Source: Pseudomonas fluorescens (GTDB lineage Bacteria > Pseudomonadota > Gammaproteobacteria > Pseudomonadales > Pseudomonadaceae). From it: a stretch of DNA of 64,000 nt. A program made the position numbers and the translations under genes. Position 1 is the stretch's first letter. Each line of letters begins with the position of its first letter. Shown piece by piece: positions 46,849 through 56,788 of the stretch. Below the pieces are notes generated by a model that had not been told where the DNA came from, did not search any database, and saw only the letters and a list, made by a program, of their open reading frames with translations. The stretch lies in NCBI RefSeq assembly GCF_902498065.1, contig NZ_CABVIR010000010.1, positions 124,001-188,000 on the forward strand. Reading direction: 5' to 3'.

Positions 46849-48039
46849 TCAGCTATCAGACCGCTGCCCCACCAGGCTGTCCACCGACGGCACTCGCGTA
46901 TCGCTTTCCATCTGCGTGTCATGTTCGATCTGATGACTGAACCGGTCCAATGAGCCCTTGGCCGGCTGCGCATCGCTGGCGAACACTGGCGGGCTGAGGA
47001 TGTAGGCGCCGAGCAGGCGACTGAGTGCCGCGAGGCTGTCGATGTGGGTGCGTTCATAGCCGTGAGTCGCGTCGCAGCCGAAGGCGAGCAGGGCGGTGCG
47101 AATATCATGGCCGGCGGTGACCGCCGAATGCGCATCGCTGAAGTAATAGCGAAACAGGTCGCGGCGCACCGGCAACTCGTTGTCGCTGGCCAGCCGCAGA
47201 AGGTGTCGCGACAAGTGATAGTCGTAAGGCCCGCCGGAATCCTGCATCGCCACGCTGACCGCGTGTTCGCTGGAATGCTGGCCGGGCGCGACCGGCGCAA
47301 TGTCGATGCCGACGAATTCGCTGACGTCCCACGGTAACGCCGCCGCGGCGCCGCTGCCGGTTTCCTCGGTGATGGTGAACAGCGGATGGCAGTCGATCAT
47401 CAGCTCTTCGCCACTGTCGATGATCGCTTTAAGTGCCGCCAGCAACGCGGCAACACCGGCCTTGTCGTCGAGGTGCCGGGCGCTGATATGGCCGCTTTCG
47501 GTGAACTCCGGCAACGGGTCGAACGCGACGAAATCGCCAACGCTGATCCCCAGGGAGTCGCAATCGGCGCGAGTCGCGCAGTACGCGTCGAGGCGCAGTT
47601 CGATGTGATCCCAACTGATCGGCATCTCGTCCACGGCCGTGTTGAAGGCATGCCCGGACGCCATCAACGGCAACACGCTGCCACGGATCACGCCGTTGTC
47701 GGTAAACAGACTGACGCGGCTGCCCTCGGCAAAACGGCTGGACCAGCAGCCAACCGGCGCCAAGGTCAGGCGACCGTTGTCTTTCACCGCGCGAACGGCG
47801 GCGCCGATGGTGTCGAGGTGGGCGGAGACGGCGCGGTCGGGGCTGTTTTTCTTGCCTTTGAGCGTGGCGCGGATGGTGCCACGGCGGGTCATTTCGAAAG
47901 GAATGCCCAGCTCCTCAAGCCGCTCGGCGACGTAGCGCACGATGGTGTCGGTGAAGCCGGTGGGGCTGGGAATGGCGAGCATTTCCAGCAGGACTTTTTG
48001 CAGGTAGTTGAGGTCCGGTTCCGGGATTTTACGGGTCAT
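46849..48039 (-). CDS. M42-family peptidase of the NAGGN osmoprotectant operon
   Basis: The 396-residue protein is a two-metal aminopeptidase/deacylase of the M42 type: SAHLDT (His ligand), ARHLDDKAG (bridging Asp), TITEETGSG (catalytic and ligand Glu), IDIAP and YFSDAHSAVTAGHDIR. This form is always found beside N-acetylglutaminylglutamine genes, where it may break down or process the osmolyte. It lies 117 bp after ngg on the same strand, with a REP hairpin between. Confidence 0.9.
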   Translation of the reverse strand: MTRKIPEPDLNYLQKVLLEMLAIPSPTGFTDTIVRYVAERLEELGIPFEMTRRGTIRATLKGKKNSPDRAVSAHLDTIGAAVRAVKDNGRLTLAPVGCWSSRFAEGSRVSLFTDNGVIRGSVLPLMASGHAFNTAVDEMPISWDHIELRLDAYCATRADCDSLGISVGDFVAFDPLPEFTESGHISARHLDDKAGVAALLAALKAIIDSGEELMIDCHPLFTITEETGSGAAAALPWDVSEFVGIDIAPVAPGQHSSEHAVSVAMQDSGGPYDYHLSRHLLRLASDNELPVRRDLFRYYFSDAHSAVTAGHDIRTALLAFGCDATHGYERTHIDSLAALSRLLGAYILSPPVFASDAQPAKGSLDRFSHQIEHDTQMESDTRVPSVDSLVGQRSDS

Positions 48040-48098
48040 GGAAACTCCTGATGAGTCACGAACATCGATGGTTTCGATGAGAGAAAGAAGGTGTGTTG

Positions 48099-48147
48099 CC
48101 TGTCAGGCCGCTATCGCTGGCTTGCCAGCGATGGCGGCCCGACAGGC
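48099..48147. repeat. REP-like hairpin between ngg and the M42 peptidase gene
   Basis: gcctgtcaggccgctatcgc and its near complement (gcgatggcggcccgacaggc) fold around a short centre. It could also lower read-through into the peptidase gene. Confidence 0.8.
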
Positions 48148-48156
48148 ACTGCATCA

Positions 48157-49905
48157 CTAAGAAACCGCCGGCTGACTGTGCGGAAACAACAGATCCACAA
48201 ACCGCTCGGCCGTTGGCTGCGGTTCATGGTTGGCCAGCCCGGCGCGTTCATTGGCTTCGATAAACACGTATTGCGCTTGATCCGCCGCGAGCACCATCAG
48301 GTCGAGCCCGACCATCGGAATGTCCAGCGCTCGCGCCGCGCGTACGGCTGCGTCCACCAGTGTCGGATGCAGGATCGCCGTGACATCTTCAAGCACACCG
48401 CCGGTATGAAGATTCGCCGTACGCCGTACGAACAAGTGTTCGCCCGCCGGCAGAATGCTGTTGTAGTCGTAACCGGCTGTCTGCACAGTGCGTTCGGTCT
48501 CGTGGTCCAGCGGGATTTTGCTTTCACCGCTGGTGGTCGCCTGACGTCGACGACTCTGGGCTTCGATCAGCGCGCCGATGGAATGCTGACCGTCGCCGAC
48601 CACTTCGGCCGGCCGACGAATCGCCGCCGCCACCACCTCAAACCCGATCACCAGAATCCGCAGATCAAGGCCTTCATGAAAGCTTTCCAGCAGCACACGG
48701 CTGTCGAATTGGCGGGCTGATTCAATGGCTTGCTGGACGTCTTCGATGGTCCGCAAATCCACCGCCACCCCTTGTCCCTGTTCGCCATCCAGCGGTTTGA
48801 CCACGACCCGCTCGTGCTCGTCGAGAAACGCCAGATTGTCATCGGCGTTGCCGGCCAGTTGCTGGGTCGGCAGATTCAGCCCGGCTGCCTTCAACACCTT
48901 GTGCGTCAGGCTTTTGTCCTGGCACAGGCTCATGCTGATGGCGCTGGTCAGGTCACTCAGTGACTCCCGGCAACGTACCCGCCGCCCGCCGTGGCTGAGG
49001 GTAAACATCCCGGCCTCGGCATCATCGACCTGCACATCGATGCCGCGACGATGGGCTTCCTCGACGATGATCCGCGCGTAGGGGTTGAACTCGGCTTCAG
49101 GGCCGGGGCCGAGAAACAACGGTTGATTGATGCCGTTCTTGCGTTTGATCGCAAAGGTCGACAGGTTGCGAAAGCCAAGCTTGGCGTAAAGACCTTTCGC
49201 CTGGCGATTGTCGTGCAGCACGGACAGGTCCAGGTAACTCAGCCCACGGCTCATGAAGTGTTCGATCAGATGCCGCACCAACACTTCGCCGACGCCGGGC
49301 CGCGAACAGTGCGGATCGACCGCCAGGCACCAGAGGCTGCTGCCGTTCTCCGGATCGTTGAACGCCTTGTGATGATTGAGGCCCATAACACTGCCGATGA
49401 CCGCGCCGCTGTCCTCGTCCTCGGCCAGCCAATACACCGGGCCGCCCAGATGACGCGGGGTCAGCAGGCTGGCGTCGATCGGCAACATGCCGCGTGCCTG
49501 ATACAACTGATTGATCGCCTGCCAGTCCGCATCGCTTTGCGCACGACGAATGCGAAAGCCGCGAAACACGCGGGTTGCCTGCCGGTAATCGCTGAACCAC
49601 AACCGCAAGGTGTCCGACGGATCAAGAAACAACTGTGCCGGCTCCAGCCCCAGCACTTGCTGGGGCGCGGCGACATACAGGGCGATGTCGCGCTCGCCCG
49701 GCTGCTCATTGAGCAATTCCTGGGCGAGGCTCGCCGGATCGGGGAATGTATGGCCGATCAGCAACCGGCCCCAGCCGCAATGCACGGCAATCGGTGCGGC
49801 GCCCAGTTCACTGCCGTCTTCGGCCAGGCGCGCCTGCAAGCGTTCGTAAGAGGGCGCCTGACCGCGCAACAAGCGTTGGCTATACGCCGTGGCGTGAGGT
49901 TTCAT
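48157..49905 (-). CDS. ngg: N-acetylglutaminylglutamine synthetase (GNAT plus ATP-grasp)
   Basis: This bifunctional protein makes the dipeptide core of the osmoprotectant N-acetylglutaminylglutamine amide: an acetyltransferase domain (residues ~100-270; HCSRPGVGEVLVRHLIEHF, acetyl-CoA loop) acetylates glutamine and an ATP-grasp domain (residues ~300-580; VVVKPLDGEQGQGVAVDL, MVGLDLMVLA, FIEANERAGL) joins the second glutamine. The 582-residue length and domain order match the NAGGN synthetases. It starts 3 bp after the asparagine-synthetase-like gene, so the two are in one operon. Confidence 0.93.
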   Translation of the reverse strand: MKPHATAYSQRLLRGQAPSYERLQARLAEDGSELGAAPIAVHCGWGRLLIGHTFPDPASLAQELLNEQPGERDIALYVAAPQQVLGLEPAQLFLDPSDTLRLWFSDYRQATRVFRGFRIRRAQSDADWQAINQLYQARGMLPIDASLLTPRHLGGPVYWLAEDEDSGAVIGSVMGLNHHKAFNDPENGSSLWCLAVDPHCSRPGVGEVLVRHLIEHFMSRGLSYLDLSVLHDNRQAKGLYAKLGFRNLSTFAIKRKNGINQPLFLGPGPEAEFNPYARIIVEEAHRRGIDVQVDDAEAGMFTLSHGGRRVRCRESLSDLTSAISMSLCQDKSLTHKVLKAAGLNLPTQQLAGNADDNLAFLDEHERVVVKPLDGEQGQGVAVDLRTIEDVQQAIESARQFDSRVLLESFHEGLDLRILVIGFEVVAAAIRRPAEVVGDGQHSIGALIEAQSRRRQATTSGESKIPLDHETERTVQTAGYDYNSILPAGEHLFVRRTANLHTGGVLEDVTAILHPTLVDAAVRAARALDIPMVGLDLMVLAADQAQYVFIEANERAGLANHEPQPTAERFVDLLFPHSQPAVS

Positions 49906-49908
49906 CGA

Positions 49909-51681
49909 TCAGATTCCTTGTTCACTGAGCCACAGGTTCAGTGCCGCCAATTGCCACAGCTTGGAGCCGCGCAACGGGGTCAATTGGCCTTGTGGATCGG
50001 TCAGCAAACGGTCGAGCATCGCCGGGTTGAACAGGCCGCGATCCTGGCTCGGGTCCAGCAGCAGTTCGCGCACCCAGTTCAGCGTGTTGCCCTGCAAATG
50101 CTTGAGGCCCGGCACCGGGAAGTAGCCTTTCTTGCGGTCGATGACTTCGCTCGGAATCACCAATCGCGCGGCTTCTTTCAGCACTTGCTTGCCGCCGTCC
50201 GGCAGTTTGAATTTGCCCGGCACCCGCGCTGACAATTCCACCAGGCGATAGTCGAGAAACGGCGTGCGCGCCTCCAGGCCCCAGGCCATGGTCATGTTGT
50301 CGACGCGTTTGACCGGGTCGTCCACCAGCATCACCGTGCTGTCCAGACGCAAGGCTTTATCCACCGCTGCATCGGCGCCGGGCTGTGCGAAATGTTCCTT
50401 CACGAAGTCGCCGGCGGCGTCATTCGCGGTCAGCCATTTCGGCTGTACGGTGGCGGCGTAATCCTCGTAGCTGCGGTCGAAAAACGCCTCGCGGTACGCC
50501 GCGTACGGATCGGCCGCGCCATCGACCTGTGGATACCAGTGATAACCGGCAAACAGTTCGTCGGCACCCTGGCCGCTTTGTACCACTTTGCAGTGCTTGG
50601 CCACTTCGCGGGACAACAGATAGAAAGCGATGCAGTCATGGCTGACCATCGGCTCGCTCATCGCGCGGAAAGCTGCGGGCAGTTGCTCGATGATCTCCTT
50701 TTCGTCGATGCGCAGTTGATGGTGTTGCGTGTTGTAGTGTTTGGCGATCAGGTCCGAGTACTGGAACTCGTCACCGCGTTCGCCGCCGGCGTCCTGGAAA
50801 CCGATGGAGAAGGTCGACAGGTTTTCCACGCCAACCTCACGCAACAGACCGACGAGCAGGCTCGAATCGACACCGCCCGAGAGCAGCACGCCGACGTCCA
50901 CGGCCGCCCGTTGACGGATCGCCACGGCATCGCGGGTGCTGTCGAGTACGCGGTCGCGCCAGTCTTCGAGGGTCAGATTGAGCTCGTCGGCGCGTGGACC
51001 GTAGGGCAGGGTCCACCAGGTTTTCTGCTCGGTGGTGCCATCCGCTTCGATGCGCATCCAGGTGGCGGGTGGCAGCTTTTCAATGCCGGCCAGCAAGGTG
51101 CGCGGCGCCGGGACCACCGCGTGGAAGTTCAGGTAATGATTGAGCGCCACCGGGTCGAGGATCGGGTTGATGTCGCCGCCCTTGAGCAACGCCGGCAGCG
51201 CCGAAGCAAAGCGCAGGCGCTGGCCGGTGCGCGACAGGTACAGCGGCTTCACGCCGAGACGGTCACGGGCGATGAACAGGCGCTTGGCGTCGCGCTCCCA
51301 GATGGCGAAGGCGAACATGCCATTGAGCTTGGGCAACAGCGCTTCGCCCCAGGCGTGATAGCCCTTGAGCAGCACTTCGGTGTCGCCGCCGGAATAGAAG
51401 GCGTAACCGAGGCTTTCGAGCTCGGTGCGCAGTTCCGGAAAGTTGTAGATCGCGCCGTTGAAGGCGAGGGACAGGCCCAGTTGATTGTCGACCATCGGCT
51501 GCGCCGAGCCGTCTGACAGGTCCATGATTTTCAGGCGACGATGGCCCAGGGCAATCGGCCCCTGGCTGTGAAAGCCCCACGCATCAGGGCCGCGAGGCGC
51601 CAGGTGATGGGTGATTCGTTCAACGGCTGCAAGGTCCGCAGGTTGATGATCAAAGCGTAACTCGCCAGCTAATCCGCACAT
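49909..51681 (-). CDS. N-acetylglutaminylglutamine amidotransferase (AsnB-like)
   Basis: This enzyme forms the terminal carboxamide of the NAGGN osmolyte with ammonia from glutamine. The 590-residue protein has an N-terminal Ntn glutaminase domain with Cys2 directly after the start Met (MCGLAGELRF) and a C-terminal ATP-pyrophosphatase domain (LLSGGVDSSLLVGL). The start at 51681 is fixed by the need for Cys2 and by AAGGAC upstream; the frame is open to 51717. The operon order amidotransferase-ngg-peptidase equals that of P. aeruginosa as I recall it. Confidence 0.93.
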   Translation of the reverse strand: MCGLAGELRFDHQPADLAAVERITHHLAPRGPDAWGFHSQGPIALGHRRLKIMDLSDGSAQPMVDNQLGLSLAFNGAIYNFPELRTELESLGYAFYSGGDTEVLLKGYHAWGEALLPKLNGMFAFAIWERDAKRLFIARDRLGVKPLYLSRTGQRLRFASALPALLKGGDINPILDPVALNHYLNFHAVVPAPRTLLAGIEKLPPATWMRIEADGTTEQKTWWTLPYGPRADELNLTLEDWRDRVLDSTRDAVAIRQRAAVDVGVLLSGGVDSSLLVGLLREVGVENLSTFSIGFQDAGGERGDEFQYSDLIAKHYNTQHHQLRIDEKEIIEQLPAAFRAMSEPMVSHDCIAFYLLSREVAKHCKVVQSGQGADELFAGYHWYPQVDGAADPYAAYREAFFDRSYEDYAATVQPKWLTANDAAGDFVKEHFAQPGADAAVDKALRLDSTVMLVDDPVKRVDNMTMAWGLEARTPFLDYRLVELSARVPGKFKLPDGGKQVLKEAARLVIPSEVIDRKKGYFPVPGLKHLQGNTLNWVRELLLDPSQDRGLFNPAMLDRLLTDPQGQLTPLRGSKLWQLAALNLWLSEQGI

Positions 51682-51977
51682 AAAGTCCTTACCGGTTTTT
51701 CCGTTGGGGAGGGTCAATCGATACCCGGCTAAAACGACGGGTACTCAGAAACTGACCCGCTGGGATCGTGGGAGTTTTAGATCGATAAGTAATAAGCAGG
51801 CGTCGCGGGGGGAACGGCAGCCGAGGCAGAAATGCGTACTGCTGTGGTGGTAATTATTGATGTGATGCATAGGAGTAGCTGTTGGGATGCACGCTCATTC
51901 GACCCGGTATTCGAGTTATTAAATGCCTGTCGAGCTTCATAAACTGAGGTTCTCTCAACGCAATAAGGATATTGCTC
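51682..51977. other. 296-bp divergent region before the NAGGN operon and the NEL-protein gene
   Basis: No gene is supported. It should hold the osmolyte-operon promoter and that of the LRR/NEL gene. I looked for a hrp box (GGAACC-N15/16-CCAC) as expected for a type III effector and did not find one. Confidence 0.4.
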
Positions 51978-54900
51978 ATGCTGGCTACGACTTCCAAAAC
52001 TGCTCCCGTGGTGGTGCCAATGACATTGGCCCAACTTCTCGAAGCGTTGTTGGAGCACACAGGTGACCTGGACAAGGCGCTCGTATTGCAAGCGTCTGTT
52101 CCGCAATGGTTGGCGACGGCGGACCTGAATGGGGTGCAGGCGCTGAAGGCTGGGTTCGAGCAGTCTTTTGCTGCCCAAGGCAAAGTCACGGAGGCGCTCA
52201 AAAAGCTCAAGCCGCTGGATGAGTTCTGCAAAGAGCAACTGACCGGGTTCCTCAAGGGCAAATGGACGATCGATTTCGACGTCGAGCGGGACACGCTGGA
52301 CATCACCAAAAAAATCTACACCTCAACAGGTGTGCTTCCGGTCTTTGGAGCCAAGGAGAGAGAAACGACCACCTCACGCAGCCTGCTCCAGGCGGCCATG
52401 GAAAACTTCACCTCCGGGGAAGCGCGGAGCGGCGGTATTCCGGACTCGGTAGTTCGAATCAATAAACAGGCGCAATCAGGCGCTGAAACAACCCCTGAAA
52501 AATTCGCCGCACTCTGTCGTGAACTCGACCTCGGTGCCCGCTATCAGCGCCATATCGAGGAGGCCTTGGCATTGCCGGCCAGACCCGCAAGGGGTGCGCC
52601 TGCCGATGATCGGGCCAGCGTCGCGGACATCCGGCGGTTGAAGGTGCTGGACTTGCGAGTCGCCCTCCACATGGCCTCCCCGAAAAAGAACATCACGCCC
52701 GCGGTCTACACGATGCTGCTGAGTGTGATCGATCAGGATCTCCCGGCAGCTCAAACCCGGGGCGCGCTGTTTGATGGCGGGCCGGTGCATTGGCAGGGCT
52801 TGATGATTCAGGACTCCTGCATTTGTGGAGCGCTGGTATTTACCAAAGTCTCCATCGATACCGAGCCGAAGGCCCGGTGTGTGGTTTACATGCCGAACGA
52901 ACCCCGACGACCGCTGTATGAATACGCCTCGCTGGATGAATTCAAGGTCTACCTGACCCTTCATTTGCAAAGCAAACGCTATCGAAAAACTTTCGCCGAG
53001 CAGTACCTGCACGGCCACGATAAAACCGGGTTTTTTACCCGGTTTGACAAGAGCAGGACCTTGGGCACGCTCGCTGCCGCTCCCGCCGACACGTGCCTTG
53101 GCGATTTTTTCTTCAGTACGTTTGTCCGTACGACTCAAAAAGACGCACGGGTGCTTGCCGTGCCGACTGAAGATGTCGATGAGCAACAACGGGAAAAAAC
53201 CGTTCAGGCATTGCTCGACGGTGGTCTTCTATTGCTGAACGCCGCCGCTTTTTTTGTACCGGTGATTGGCCAATTCATGCTGGCTGCGGCGGTCGTCGAC
53301 ATCGTCAGTGAGGTTTATGAAGGTGTGGCTGACTGGACGCATGGCGAGCGGGCCCAGGCGCTGTCCCATTTACTGAGTGTCGTGGAAAACGTCGCTCAAC
53401 TGGCAACGTTTGCCGTCGGCGGAAAAATCATCGCGACAGCTATCGGTAAGGGCGCGAAGACGCAGGAGGCATTTTTCGACGGTTTCGAAGCCATCACTCG
53501 CGTTGATGGCAAAGCAAGGTTATGGAAACCCGTCCTCGAACCCTATAAACAGGCCACCGCTCTGCCAGTCGACGTGCAACCTGATTCGCAAGGGCTTTAC
53601 CGGCATGCCGGACAGACGTCGATCGTCATGGAGGGCGCGACCTATCGCGTCACCCGCAACGCCGCAGGATCGGCATGGACCCTCAATCATCCTGTGCGCA
53701 CGGACGCCTTTGCGCCTGCCGTCGAGCGAAATGTGGACGGTGGCTGGCGGCATGCCTATGAGCATGCGCACGAGTGGCGCGACGGCGCTTATGCGTTGGG
53801 GCGCACGGATCCGCGTTTGAGCGATCTCGGCAGTGATCTGGACGCGATTGCCGACATCACTGGCATGACGCCTGACACGTTGCATCAGCTCCATGAAAGC
53901 CACCTCAAGCTACCGCAGCGGCTGAATGATTGTGTCGAGCGTTTCAGGATTGACCGGCGCATCACCGCAATGGTCGCGGCAATGGAACGGGGAGAGACCG
54001 CGAACAAGGACTTCATTCAGGAGCAACTGCATACACTGCCGAGGCTGCCCGGCTGGCCGGTCGAGCGCTTCATTGAAGTACGAAACGAGCAGGACCAGGT
54101 CGTTTCCCGCTTCCCCGACACCGCGTCCCACGATGATGACGTCAACAGCGTGCAGGTCTCTGAGTCGGCTCTGGATTCGGGGACACTGCTCGATGCCGTT
54201 ATCAGTGGACTCTATCCGGCAGAAGTGGAGGGCATCGTGGGTCGCACGACCACTGAATCGAAATCGCAGCTGCTGGCAAAGAAGATCGCGACAACGCTCA
54301 AGCACAATCGCCAGCCGCTGTTTCAGTGGCGCTATAAAACCTGGGACGGCACCGCCAGCGGAGATGTGGCGATACTGCGCGAACACGCCGCAGACCTGCC
54401 CACACAGGTATGTCAGGAGTTGCTGGATAACGCCTCTGGCAGGGATCGCAGTTTTTTGCGTGACCGCAAAATCCTTGGAATGGATCTCGCCGGGCAGGTC
54501 AGTGAGGCTCAGGTGCAGATCAGGCAGGACCGTGCGCTCACCGGGTTGCATCTGCCGCAACTGGCCAATGCCGACACCGACAGACTGACCCTCGGGTTGA
54601 TGGACAGGGTGCAAGGCTGGGATGACAGCTGTCGACTAGAAGTGCGACAGGGTTCAGCGACCGGCACCTTGCTGGACAGCGTGGGCGAAGCGGATGCGCA
54701 GTCGCCCGGGGTGATTGTCAAGACGCCCAGCGGGTATCAGGTCACCCAAACCAACGGCAATGTGTCTTCCACGCTGACCAGCGAGAGCCTGCTTCAGTCG
54801 ATACTGGATGCATTGCCTGACAGCGCCCGCACACCTCTCACCGGCGACGATACGCTGGATGTCCCGACGTTACGATCACGGCTGTTGAGGGCCGCCGCTG

Positions 54901-56783
54901 GCGATCCGGCGCGGACCCGGCAAGTGCTACGGGGGGAGCGCAGTGATACACCCAGACACCTTTCTGTCTGTGTCCAGGCGGATCCTCCCGCAGCGGGCAC
55001 TTATGCAAGGGGCTTGATTCGTAAAGTCAGAAAGCTCTATCCGCTGTTCACGGATGCTCAGGTTTCGTCGTTTCTCGACAACGCCGGCACCACCCGGATG
55101 CAACGAGTGAATCGAATCAAGGAGCTGCAGCAGCAACTGAAGAAACTGCTCGGCGTGTTGCACACCTGGCGTGACGATGAAGTGCAAATGAAGAAGCTGC
55201 CGGGGGCGCTCAACGATATCCGGGTCAGCCGTCGTCAGGTGGCCAATGCCATCGAAAACTGCTGGCGCCGGGTAACACGGCAAAATCCGCCTTCTACAAC
55301 GCTCGCGCTGGAGCACAACCCTGTAGGCCCCTTGCCAACGCTGACCGAACCGGATGTCGCCCATGTGCGCAGGCTTTCAATCAGGGACATGCAGGCGGGC
55401 GATGAACTGGCGTATTTCCTTAGACCGTTCAAAGGGTTGGTCACTCTGGAACTGGACCGCAATCAACTCACACGATTGCCTGAGGCGCTGTCGCACATGC
55501 CCGACCTCCAGTACCTAAGCCTGCAGGGTAATCAGCTTCAACTGACTGAACACACCTTGCGCAAACTGGCCGACATGCGCAATTTGCGCACGTTGGGGCT
55601 GAGCGGCAATCGCTTGGGGGCCACGATTGATGTCAGCAAAATGCTCAATCTGAAAGAACTGCTCCTGCGCGATACGCACGCGACGGAACTGCCTGTCGGG
55701 CTTTCCCGCTTGCCGTATCTGGACTTCGTGGACCTGCGAGGAAACCAGATTCGGGAGTTGCCGCAATGGCTGTTCCAACTTCCTCAGCGATTCGCGCTGG
55801 CGATCAACCTGCGCCACAACCCCATCTCCGCGACGAGCCGAACATCGCTGGAGGCCTACCGGCGCCGTACGGGGATCGGGATGGGGCTGCTGCAGAGTGA
55901 AACGACGGTGTTCAATGATCAAAGGGCTCGAGACCTGTGGATGCCAAAACCGGTTGAAGAAACCTATGCCAGTCGTAATCGTGCATGGCTGGCGCTGAGG
56001 AACGAACCCCGAGCGAAAGAGTTCTTTGAACTGCTGGCAGAAGTCGGGAGCTCGGCGGATAGCCGCTTTGTGAACGAAGACATGACCCGGCGCGTCTGGA
56101 GTGTCATTGAGGCGACTCGGACGGACTCGGCGTTATGCACTCAATTGCTGTCGATGGCAGTGAAAGCCCATTGCGCTGATGACGCGGCGACGATCTTCAG
56201 TAACCTTGAGGTTGCCGTCGAGATCGACAGGGTGGTTCGACAGTCCGCCAATGCCCATGATCAGGCCGCTCGGCTGTTGAGACTTGGGCGAAGCCTGTTC
56301 CGTCTGGATTATCTTGGCAGAATTGCCGGGGAACAGGCCCAGGCCGATCCCGCGCTTGATGCGGTGGAAGTGGAGCTGGCTTATCGCACCGGCCTGGCCG
56401 ACCGGCTCGAACTGGTCGGCCAGCCCCGGCATATGCGTTATGCAAAGCTGAGTGGCGTAAAGGCTAATGATTTGGAGGTTGCCTACAACAAGGTCATCGC
56501 CGCAGAAATCTCACCTGAACTATCGACTTACATCAGTGGCCGTACGTTCTGGAGCGACTTTTTGCGACAGCATCATGGCCAACAGTTCACCGACCTGACG
56601 GCACCCTTTCACGTGCGGATGGAAACTGCCTTCGAAAATGAGGCGACACTTGGCGCGGACTATCGTCCGCAGGTTGACGGCATCGCCGATGAGTTGAAGC
56701 AAGCCGAGACTGCTTTGTTAAAGCGTCTGACCGAGGCGGCCATGACGGCTGACGAGTCAAGGACTTGCTTTGCGCTGGATTGA
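51978..56783 (+). CDS. Giant LRR protein with dermonecrotic-toxin-like region and NEL-type E3 ubiquitin ligase domain
   Basis: The 1601-residue protein has a large N-terminal part that resembles the DUF6543/dermonecrotic-toxin-like region of Pseudomonas proteins, including a hydrophobic stretch at ~415-445 (LLLLNAAAFFVPVIGQFMLA). Leucine-rich repeats follow at ~1154-1285 (GLVTLELDRNQLTRLPEAL, LQYLSLQGNQL, LRTLGLSGNRL, LDFVDLRGNQIRELP). The C-terminal ~300 residues look like the NEL domain of IpaH/SspH ligases: Cys1399 in AHCADDAATIFSNLE fits the CxD catalytic motif. Such enzymes transfer ubiquitin to host proteins after secretion. No signal peptide, chaperone or secretion genes lie near. AAGGAT precedes ATG 51978. 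Confidence 0.82.
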   Translation: MLATTSKTAPVVVPMTLAQLLEALLEHTGDLDKALVLQASVPQWLATADLNGVQALKAGFEQSFAAQGKVTEALKKLKPLDEFCKEQLTGFLKGKWTIDFDVERDTLDITKKIYTSTGVLPVFGAKERETTTSRSLLQAAMENFTSGEARSGGIPDSVVRINKQAQSGAETTPEKFAALCRELDLGARYQRHIEEALALPARPARGAPADDRASVADIRRLKVLDLRVALHMASPKKNITPAVYTMLLSVIDQDLPAAQTRGALFDGGPVHWQGLMIQDSCICGALVFTKVSIDTEPKARCVVYMPNEPRRPLYEYASLDEFKVYLTLHLQSKRYRKTFAEQYLHGHDKTGFFTRFDKSRTLGTLAAAPADTCLGDFFFSTFVRTTQKDARVLAVPTEDVDEQQREKTVQALLDGGLLLLNAAAFFVPVIGQFMLAAAVVDIVSEVYEGVADWTHGERAQALSHLLSVVENVAQLATFAVGGKIIATAIGKGAKTQEAFFDGFEAITRVDGKARLWKPVLEPYKQATALPVDVQPDSQGLYRHAGQTSIVMEGATYRVTRNAAGSAWTLNHPVRTDAFAPAVERNVDGGWRHAYEHAHEWRDGAYALGRTDPRLSDLGSDLDAIADITGMTPDTLHQLHESHLKLPQRLNDCVERFRIDRRITAMVAAMERGETANKDFIQEQLHTLPRLPGWPVERFIEVRNEQDQVVSRFPDTASHDDDVNSVQVSESALDSGTLLDAVISGLYPAEVEGIVGRTTTESKSQLLAKKIATTLKHNRQPLFQWRYKTWDGTASGDVAILREHAADLPTQVCQELLDNASGRDRSFLRDRKILGMDLAGQVSEAQVQIRQDRALTGLHLPQLANADTDRLTLGLMDRVQGWDDSCRLEVRQGSATGTLLDSVGEADAQSPGVIVKTPSGYQVTQTNGNVSSTLTSESLLQSILDALPDSARTPLTGDDTLDVPTLRSRLLRAAAGDPARTRQVLRGERSDTPRHLSVCVQADPPAAGTYARGLIRKVRKLYPLFTDAQVSSFLDNAGTTRMQRVNRIKELQQQLKKLLGVLHTWRDDEVQMKKLPGALNDIRVSRRQVANAIENCWRRVTRQNPPSTTLALEHNPVGPLPTLTEPDVAHVRRLSIRDMQAGDELAYFLRPFKGLVTLELDRNQLTRLPEALSHMPDLQYLSLQGNQLQLTEHTLRKLADMRNLRTLGLSGNRLGATIDVSKMLNLKELLLRDTHATELPVGLSRLPYLDFVDLRGNQIRELPQWLFQLPQRFALAINLRHNPISATSRTSLEAYRRRTGIGMGLLQSETTVFNDQRARDLWMPKPVEETYASRNRAWLALRNEPRAKEFFELLAEVGSSADSRFVNEDMTRRVWSVIEATRTDSALCTQLLSMAVKAHCADDAATIFSNLEVAVEIDRVVRQSANAHDQAARLLRLGRSLFRLDYLGRIAGEQAQADPALDAVEVELAYRTGLADRLELVGQPRHMRYAKLSGVKANDLEVAYNKVIAAEISPELSTYISGRTFWSDFLRQHHGQQFTDLTAPFHVRMETAFENEATLGADYRPQVDGIADELKQAETALLKRLTEAAMTADESRTCFALD

Positions 56784-56788
56784 GCGCC

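Noticed and set aside
51682..51977. hrp box or other type III promoter before the LRR/NEL gene
   Set aside because: No GGAACC with CCAC at 15-16 bp was found on the plus strand.
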